NCBI GenBank assembly: GCA_014240365.1
Contig: JAAZXC010000007.1
Coordinates: 1 to 45,265, forward strand
Source of the DNA: Acidimicrobiales bacterium
GTDB lineage: Bacteria > Actinomycetota > Acidimicrobiia > Acidimicrobiales > MedAcidi-G1
Length of the DNA: 45,265 bases
Direction: 5' to 3'
A program made the position numbers and the translations under genes. Positions 40,144-45,265 of this stretch are shown in pieces. The notes under the pieces are model-generated. The model was not told the origin of the DNA, ran no database searches, and was given only the letters and a program-made list of their open reading frames with translations. Position 1 is the stretch's first letter. Each line of letters opens with the position of its first letter.

Positions 40144-41655
40144 ATGCCAGGCCCCACCCCGGAACACGTAGACGTCCTGATCGTAGGAGCCGGGATTTCC
40201 GGCATCGGCGGTGCCGTCCATCTACAGGACCGGTGCCCCGGCACGACCTTCGCCATCTTCGAGGGTCGGCCGGACATCGGCGGCACCTGGGACCTGTTCC
40301 GGTACCCGGGCGTCCGATCCGACAGCGACATGCACACCCTCGGCTTCCGCTTCAAGCCGTGGGAACACGAGAAGTCGATCGCAGACGGCCCGGTCATCCT
40401 GGACTACCTGCGTGAGACGGTCACCGAACACGACCTGGAACGCCACATCCGCTTCGGGCACCGGGTTCTACGGGCCGAATGGTCGAGCGACAACTCCCGA
40501 TGGACTGTCACGGCCAGGCGCACCGGCCCCGACACCGGGATTGAGCAGACGGTCACGATGACCTGCGGATTCTTGTACATGTGCTCCGGGTACTACAGCT
40601 ACCGCGAGGGATACACGCCGGAGTTCAAGGGCCGGGATCGCTACAGGGGGACGGTCATCCATCCCCAGGAATGGCCCGAGGACCTGGACTTCGGCGAAAA
40701 GAGGGTGGTCGTGATCGGGTCGGGAGCGACGGCCATGACTCTCATCCCGGCCATCGCCGACGACGTGGCGCACATCACGATGCTCCAACGCTCCCCCACC
40801 TACGTGGTGTCCCGGCCGTCCAGGGACGCCTTTGCCAACAACCTCCGTCGCTTCCTGCCCGACAGGCTCGCCTACGCCATCACCCGAAAGAAGAACGTCT
40901 TCCGACAGGGCCTCGTCTACCGCAAGACCCGAACCCAGCCCGAGAAGATCAAAGAGCTCCTCATCGGCGGCGTGCGGGCGGGCCTGGGACCCGACTACGA
41001 CGTAGACACCCACTTCACACCCACGTACAACCCATGGGACCAGCGCCTCTGCCTCATCCCGGACGGGGACCTGTTCAAGGCGATCCGCTCCGGGAAGGCA
41101 TCGGTGGTGACCGACCACATCGACACCTTCACCGAGACGGGGATCCGCCTCCAGTCCGGAGGGGAGCTGGAAGCCGACATCATCGTGACAGCGACTGGCC
41201 TGAGCCTGGTCACCCTCGGGGAAATGGACTTCGTCGTGGACGGCGAACCGGTGGACTTCGCCCAGACCTGGACCTACCGGGGCCTCGCCTACTCCGGCGT
41301 ACCGAACCTCGTGTCGTCGTTCGGTTACGTCAACGCCTCATGGACACTGAAGGCGGACCTCACCTACGAGTATGTCTGCCGGCTTGTGAAGCACATGGAA
41401 GAGATCGGAGCCACCCGCTGCGTGCCGCTACTCCGCCCTTCGGACGCCGACATGCCGCAACGCCCTTGGATAGACGATTTTCCGGCCGGATACATGAAGC
41501 GGTCCATGCACCTGCTTCCCCGGCAGGGCGACCGGGCTCCCTGGTTGAACACCCAGGACTACGCCCGTGACGTGAAGATGATCCGTCGTGCGGCCATCGA
41601 CGACGGCGTCATGGCCTTCGATGCCCCGGACCGAGAGTTCGTCGGGACTGGTTGA
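40144..41655 (+). CDS. flavin-containing/Baeyer-Villiger-type monooxygenase
   Basis: A 503-residue class B flavoprotein monooxygenase using NADPH, FAD and O2. The FAD site is G-A-G-I-S-G at 15-20, the NADPH site G-S-G-A-T-A at 192-197. Between them Y-R-G-x-x-x-H-x-x-x-W-P (residues 167-178; H173, W177) is the fingerprint of this class, with Tyr in place of the leading Phe. G-G-T-W-D at 46-50 is also typical. It could oxidise ketones to esters, or N/S heteroatoms. It is divergent from cysD and is followed by a nitrilase gene 189 bases later. The exact subclass cannot be fixed from the motif alone. Confidence 0.88.
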   Translation: MPGPTPEHVDVLIVGAGISGIGGAVHLQDRCPGTTFAIFEGRPDIGGTWDLFRYPGVRSDSDMHTLGFRFKPWEHEKSIADGPVILDYLRETVTEHDLERHIRFGHRVLRAEWSSDNSRWTVTARRTGPDTGIEQTVTMTCGFLYMCSGYYSYREGYTPEFKGRDRYRGTVIHPQEWPEDLDFGEKRVVVIGSGATAMTLIPAIADDVAHITMLQRSPTYVVSRPSRDAFANNLRRFLPDRLAYAITRKKNVFRQGLVYRKTRTQPEKIKELLIGGVRAGLGPDYDVDTHFTPTYNPWDQRLCLIPDGDLFKAIRSGKASVVTDHIDTFTETGIRLQSGGELEADIIVTATGLSLVTLGEMDFVVDGEPVDFAQTWTYRGLAYSGVPNLVSSFGYVNASWTLKADLTYEYVCRLVKHMEEIGATRCVPLLRPSDADMPQRPWIDDFPAGYMKRSMHLLPRQGDRAPWLNTQDYARDVKMIRRAAIDDGVMAFDAPDREFVGTG

Positions 41656-41844
41656 CCGGAACCGGCTAGATGCCCCCTGGCGCCGATGCGGCCTGGGAAC
41701 ACACCCGCCTTTCATGGCGCCATGACCTACGAGCCAGACAGTTGCCAACCGTGACGTCGCGGCCAGTCCATCGCATGGTGTGGCGTCCTGATCAATTTGT
41801 CGCCCACCGTGGTGCATGGAGCCCGTATGTCCCACAATGGAACC

Positions 41845-42756
41845 ATGCGCATCGCTGCCGTCCAGGCTTCGCCCGTGTTCTTGGACCGGGCCGCCACCAT
41901 CGGTGTGGTCCTCGAACGTCTCGCCGAAGCGGGAACCGGGGGTGCCGACCTGGTTGCCTTCCCCGAGGTCTTCATTCCCGGTTATCCGGTCTGGCTGGAC
42001 CTGACCAACGCAGCCGCCTGGGAGGACCCGGACCAGCAGGAGACCTACGCCCGCTACGTCGACCAGGCCGTAGAGGTCCACGGAACCGAGTTCGGACAGG
42101 TCGTAGAGGCCGTCCGAGATACCGGCGCGTTCGCCTACGTCGGGGTCGTGGAGCGTGCTGCCTCAGGCAGCTCCGTGTACTGCTCTCTGGTGGCCATAGA
42201 CCCGTTGAACGGGATCGTGGGCGTGCACCGAAAGATGAAACCCACCTACGGCGAGCGTCTTGTGTGGGCCGACGGGGACGGTGCCGGTCTGGTGGCCCAC
42301 CGGCACCGGGGCGCCACGCTCACCGGCTTGAACTGCTGGGAGAACTGGATGCCGCTGGCCCGCACCGCCATGTACGCCACCGGTTCGGAGGTGCACGTCG
42401 CCGCATGGCCCGGCTCGGTCGGCCTCACGGAGGACATCACCCGCTTCGTCGCCAGAGAGGGACGCCTCTTCGTGATCAGCGTCGGAGCCCTCTACTGTTC
42501 CGATGACCTTCCCGACGACTTTCCGCTGAAGGACCAGCTCCCCGACGGCGTGCGCTACCACAACGGCGGGACCTGCATAGCCGGGCCGGACGGCCGCTGG
42601 ATCGTGGAACCGGTCAACGGCGAGGATGGCATCGTGTGGGCCGACCTGGACCTTGACGAGGTTCGACGGCAACGCCAGAACTTCGATCCGACCGGCCACT
42701 ACTCGCGTCCCGACATCCTGCATCTCGAGGTGGATCGAACCCGTCTCGCCCCCTGA
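41845..42756 (+). CDS. nitrilase-family hydrolase
   Basis: A 303-residue nitrilase. The catalytic Glu-Lys-Cys triad is present: E41 in F-P-E-V-F, Lys in H-R-K-M-K-P-T (K130 or K132), and C164 in L-N-C-W-E-N-W-M-P-L-A-R. The C-W-E-N-x-M-P-L-A-R signature is that of nitrile-hydrolysing enzymes, not of amidases or CPN-type members, so conversion of a nitrile to acid and ammonia is likely. ATG at 41845 gives the standard M-R-I-A-A-V-Q-A-S-P start; in-frame ATGs at 41827 and 41797 are alternatives, and no ribosome binding site is strong. The substrate is unknown. Confidence 0.9.
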   Translation: MRIAAVQASPVFLDRAATIGVVLERLAEAGTGGADLVAFPEVFIPGYPVWLDLTNAAAWEDPDQQETYARYVDQAVEVHGTEFGQVVEAVRDTGAFAYVGVVERAASGSSVYCSLVAIDPLNGIVGVHRKMKPTYGERLVWADGDGAGLVAHRHRGATLTGLNCWENWMPLARTAMYATGSEVHVAAWPGSVGLTEDITRFVAREGRLFVISVGALYCSDDLPDDFPLKDQLPDGVRYHNGGTCIAGPDGRWIVEPVNGEDGIVWADLDLDEVRRQRQNFDPTGHYSRPDILHLEVDRTRLAP

Positions 42757-43007
42757 AAGACGGCGACCAACCTGATAGATGGCCAGGAGCGCTACGACGG
42801 CCAGCACCACGCTGTGCATCAGAAGGAACGGGAGGATCAGGGCCGTGGCGCTTGCGTCCTCAAGGTGGAGATCCACATCCACGCCAAATCCTTCGTGTTC
42901 CCTGCCTGCATGCCTGCTTCAGCCGAACCTGCCGGTCCGCTTCCCACGGCAGTACCGCCCCCGCAGAGGAGGGTTTCCCCAGATCCTTCAGGGGTTAGCG
43001 TTCCTGC
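42757..43007. other. 251-base intergenic region with a possible coding ghost
   Basis: Between the nitrilase and the RNA methyltransferase. On the minus strand from 42882 a GTG-started frame reads a short acidic start and then a convincing membrane-like segment (A-L-I-L-P-F-L-L-M-H-S-V-V-L-A-V-V-A-L-L-A) before running on antisense to nitrilase. It has no stop of its own in the gap. A remnant of a lost membrane gene is possible. CCTGCCTGCATGCCTGC at about 42901-42917 is a short direct repeat. No tRNA or terminator is evident. Confidence 0.3.
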
Positions 43008-44180
43008 GTGGAACTCGTGGTGACGGCGACAGCGCGCGATGGAGCCGGCATCGCTCGGACCGAGGACGGTCGGGTCGTGTTCGTGGAAGGGGCCCTGCCC
43101 GGCGAAACGGTCATCACTGAAATTCTCGATGTCCAGAAGCGCTGGTCGCGCGGCCGGGTCCTCGAGGTACTGGAGGCATCACCCATCCGGGTGGCCGTGC
43201 CGTGTGCCCACCGCCTGGAGGGATGTGGTGGCTGCGACCTACTCCACGTGGACCCCGGGCACCAGCTGGCCATGAAAGCCGAAATCGTCGTCGAGCAGTT
43301 GCGGCGGGCCGGCATCGATGCGCCCGAGGCGAAGCTCCGTCCGCTTCTCGACGACCACGGTCGGACCACGGTGCGCGCCGCCGTGATGGACGGACGGGCC
43401 GGCTACCGGATGGGTGGCTCCCACGACGTCGTGATCCCCCAGACCTGCCAGGCCGTCGACCCCCTGGCCGAGCAGCTCCTGGTGGACGGGCGGTTCGGCG
43501 AGGCCGCCGAGGTCACGATCAGGGTAGGCAACCGCACCGGCGAGCGCCTGGTGCTCGTTGAGGGCGACCCGTCAGGAGTGTCCGTTCCGGATGACGTCCG
43601 CGTTGTCAGCGCCGACGAGTTGACCGGGGGTCGCCGGGCCTGGATACACGAAGAGGCTGCCGGCCGTCGCTGGCGGATCTCAGCCCGATCGTTCTTCCAG
43701 AACCGTCCGGCCGGCGTGGATGCGCTCGTGGAGGTGGTCGCCGAGATGGTCGACGATCTGGGTGCCAACGGCCCGATGGTCGACGCCTATGCCGGTATCG
43801 GGATTTTCGCCGGCACTATCGGGCAGGGTCGAGACGTCCACGCAGTCGAGCGCGGCAAGGATTCGCTCGCCGACGCCCGGATCAACCTCGACGAGAATCG
43901 GGTGAAGATCGTCCGGTCAGCGGTCGAAAGCTGGAAGGCGGTACGGGCATCGGTCGTGGTTGCCGATCCCGCACGTGAAGGGCTCGGGAAGGCCGGCGTG
44001 GAGGTCCTCTCAGGGTGCCACCCGGAACTGTTCGTACTGGTCAGCTGTGACCCCGGGTCCTTCGCCCGCGATGCGGGCCTACTTGCTGGCGCCGGGCTAC
44101 GACTCGACCGCCTGACGGTGGTGGACCTCTTCCCCGGAACCTCCCATGTGGAAACCGTCGGAGCGTTCATACCTGGGTGA
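43008..44180 (+). CDS. class I SAM-dependent RNA (uracil-5-)methyltransferase, TrmA/RlmD family
   Basis: A 390-residue RNA methyltransferase that makes 5-methyluridine. An N-terminal TRAM-like domain (residues 1-55, including F-V-E-G-A-L-P-G-E) is followed by cysteines C66, C73, C76 and C147, suited to a [4Fe-4S] cluster. Then comes the SAM site V-D-A-Y-A-G-I-G-I-F-A-G, and the catalytic L-V-S-C-D-P-G-S-F-A-R-D with the conserved Cys. H-V-E-T-V near the end contains the catalytic glutamate. The GTG at 43008 gives the family start. The target (rRNA U747/U1939 or tRNA U54) cannot be decided. This housekeeping gene separates the catabolic genes from the next small gene. Confidence 0.9.
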   Translation: MELVVTATARDGAGIARTEDGRVVFVEGALPGETVITEILDVQKRWSRGRVLEVLEASPIRVAVPCAHRLEGCGGCDLLHVDPGHQLAMKAEIVVEQLRRAGIDAPEAKLRPLLDDHGRTTVRAAVMDGRAGYRMGGSHDVVIPQTCQAVDPLAEQLLVDGRFGEAAEVTIRVGNRTGERLVLVEGDPSGVSVPDDVRVVSADELTGGRRAWIHEEAAGRRWRISARSFFQNRPAGVDALVEVVAEMVDDLGANGPMVDAYAGIGIFAGTIGQGRDVHAVERGKDSLADARINLDENRVKIVRSAVESWKAVRASVVVADPAREGLGKAGVEVLSGCHPELFVLVSCDPGSFARDAGLLAGAGLRLDRLTVVDLFPGTSHVETVGAFIPG

Positions 44181-44227
44181 AGGTCCCGTTCGGGACAGCA
44201 TCGGCCGTCGCGAACTACCGTCGCGTC

Positions 44228-44668
44228 ATGGACATTGAGGAAGTCAGGGCCTACCTGGCCAAGGAGCATGGTCTCGCCACGGTCAGCACAACACAAGCCG
44301 ACGGACGCGTGCTGTCCAGCGTCGCCAACTGCGGGGTGATCAACCATCCAATCACCGGTGCGCCTTGCGTGGCCCTCGTCTCAGTCGGTGGCGCTGCCCG
44401 GCTGGGCCATGTCCGTCGCGGCTCCCAGATAACCATCGCCATACGTCGCGACTGGGCGTGGCGGTCGGTAACCGGTCCAGCCGACATCATCGGAGCTGGC
44501 GACCTGCCTGACGGCCTTGACGCCGAAGCCCTGCGGCTCTTGCTGCGCGAAGTGTTCCAAGCAGCAAGCGGCACCCATGACGACTTCGACGAATTCGACC
44601 GGGTCATGGCTGACGAAGGCCGAGTGGCAGTCTTCGTTACTCCAGAGCGAATCCTGGGCAACTACTGA
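44228..44668 (+). CDS. PPOX-class F420/FMN-binding protein
   Basis: A 146-residue split-barrel protein. The start M-D-I-E-E-V-R-A-Y-L-A-K-E-H-G-L-A-T-V-S-T-T, the strand D-G-R-V-L-S-S-V-A-N-C-G-V-I-N-H-P-I-T-G and the G-A-A-R-L-G-H-V-R-R-G-S-Q segment match the F420-dependent PPOX-class enzymes common in Actinobacteria. It would reduce a small organic substrate with F420H2, or bind FMN. ATG at 44228 is preferred; a GTG at 44177 overlapping the methyltransferase stop (GTGA) is an alternative that adds 17 residues lacking family resemblance. The gene may be co-transcribed with the methyltransferase. Confidence 0.8.
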   Translation: MDIEEVRAYLAKEHGLATVSTTQADGRVLSSVANCGVINHPITGAPCVALVSVGGAARLGHVRRGSQITIAIRRDWAWRSVTGPADIIGAGDLPDGLDAEALRLLLREVFQAASGTHDDFDEFDRVMADEGRVAVFVTPERILGNY

Positions 44669-44688
44669 CGACCGACGAAGTGACCTCT

Positions 44689-44706
44689 GCACCCTTTCGT
44701 GGGTGC
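44689..44706. terminator. hairpin downstream of the PPOX gene
   Basis: GCACCC and GGGTGC form a perfect six-base stem with a six-base loop (TTTCGT), 20 bases after the stop at 44668. It is well placed for a terminator, though the 3' side has no T-run. The rest of the gap to 44936 shows no clear gene. Confidence 0.45.
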
Positions 44707-44936
44707 CTTCACGCCTACGAACGCACACCTACCTGGTGGCGTGGTACCAGGCCGATCGCATTTCGGGCTCGGGCAACGCTGCGAACTGTGGATACGGGGT
44801 GTCGAGGAACTTGAGGGCACCCACTGGAGTACAGGGCCACCGCCTGCCGTTGCTCGTCGAGTGACGGTCGTCCAACTCCCCTATTGGCCCGCCACGTAGG
44901 GCCGGCACAGCGGAACACGATGCATACTGCTGTCTC

Positions 44937-45265
44937 ATGTCGGTGATCTACGCGGTGTTTTCGACATTTGCGATTGGATTTAGTGACTTCTTGGCGTCCG
45001 ACGTAATAAAGCGGGTGCGTTCCCACGAGGTCACTTCTACGGTGATGCTCGCCGGCGTCGTGGTAACGGCGGTCGCCGCCGTCTTCTGGTCTGGCAACCC
45101 CACAACCTCCGACCTGTTGTACGGGGGGTTAGCCGGGGCCACCAACGGTGTCGGCATCTTGTTGTTGTTCGTCTCCTACTCCCGCGGATCATTGCGATCC
45201 TCGGCACCGGCTGCAGCAGTGGCGATGGCTGGCGTTCCGGTGTTTTGGGACATTCTCGTCTCGGG
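44937..45265 (+). CDS. EamA/DMT-type transporter, 3' end outside the window
   Basis: The frame is open from the ATG at 44937 to the window end, 109 codons. The translation is strongly hydrophobic: M-S-V-I-Y-A-V-F-S-T-F-A-I-G-F-S-D-F, a second segment V-M-L-A-G-V-V-V-T-A-V-A-A-V-F-W, and a third around G-I-L-L-L-F-V-S-Y-S-R-G-S-L-R-S-S-A-P. The last resembles the drug/metabolite transporter loop before the next helix, where a small residue-rich A-P-A-A-A-V-A is usual. The gene's AT-richer codons (TTT, ATA, TTA, TTG) differ somewhat from the genes before it. Substrate unknown. Confidence 0.65.
   Translation, partial: MSVIYAVFSTFAIGFSDFLASDVIKRVRSHEVTSTVMLAGVVVTAVAAVFWSGNPTTSDLLYGGLAGATNGVGILLLFVSYSRGSLRSSAPAAAVAMAGVPVFWDILVS

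Noticed and set aside
42901-42917. CRISPR-like repeat (CCTGC repeats)
   Set aside because: The repeat units are only four to five bases long with no spacers; no CRISPR array or cas gene is present.
44669-44936. A tRNA or small gene in the gap before the transporter
   Set aside because: No cloverleaf or acceptor stem was found, and the short frames there lack family features; only the hairpin at 44689 stands out.

Overview
The window comes from a GC-rich bacterial chromosome with densely packed genes. Many neighbouring genes overlap by four bases (ATGA or GTGA). An F420-type nitroreductase-like protein, a PPOX/F420-type split-barrel protein, DmbB-like dehalogenase features and a CdhB-like thioesterase point to Actinobacteria. 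Sulfatases, 2-oxoglutarate dioxygenases, betaine/ectoine-type catabolic genes and a dehalogenase suggest a marine or host-associated Acidimicrobiia-like heterotroph. The lineage is an inference; no rRNA, tRNA or other phylogenetic marker is present.

Layout. 1-1817 (+): the end of a betainyl-CoA-type thioesterase coupled to an MFS transporter. 1840-4758 (-): two unknown proteins and a glycerol-3-phosphate dehydrogenase broken by one frameshift. 4916-7779 (-): MarR regulator, TauD-type dioxygenase and an orphan propeller-like protein, divergent from an alpha/beta hydrolase (7929, +). 8740-12583 (-): MFS transporter, Old Yellow Enzyme, FAD monooxygenase and YCII protein. 12740-14475 (+): SMP-30 lactonase coupled to a second TauD enzyme. 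14586-15092 (-): deazaflavin nitroreductase-like gene, divergent from the 15233-20263 (+) run of sulfatase, hydrolase, zinc alcohol dehydrogenase, SDR and enoyl-CoA hydratase. 20345-24796 (-): a large sulfatase, M20 peptidase and acyl-CoA thioesterase. 24901-28869 (-): PhzF, split-barrel oxidoreductase, glycerol kinase and sterol-desaturase-type hydroxylase, all coupled or nearly so. 28937-29848 (-): haloalkane dehalogenase. 30018-33851 (-): four overlapping genes (PhyH dioxygenase, maleate-isomerase-type racemase, M24 hydrolase, IPNS-type dioxygenase). 33950-36411 (-): N-methylproline-demethylase-like flavoenzyme and a sulfotransferase remnant. 36524-39983 (-): cysD, cysNC and cysC, which make PAPS. 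40144-45265 (+): Baeyer-Villiger-type monooxygenase, nitrilase, RNA uracil methyltransferase, F420/FMN split-barrel protein and the start of an EamA-like transporter.

How it fits together. The window reads as a catabolic island for small, often oxygenated, sulfated, N-methylated or halogenated organics. Oxygenases and flavoenzymes open substrates, sulfatases release sulfate, dehydrogenase/SDR/crotonase/thioesterase genes pass acyl intermediates to central metabolism, and GlpK with the broken GlpD would handle glycerol. The cysDNC genes supply activated sulfate; no PAPS reductase or sulfite reductase is nearby, so sulfation is as likely a use as assimilation. The most novel-looking unit is the four-gene coupled cassette at 30018-33851. 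It pairs an EutA-like racemase with an EutD/DoeA-like M24 enzyme and two different 2-oxoglutarate oxygenases, next to a demethylase-like flavoenzyme. I see no CRISPR array, insertion sequence, prophage, integrase, tRNA or rRNA. No stretch longer than 300 bases lacks a gene.
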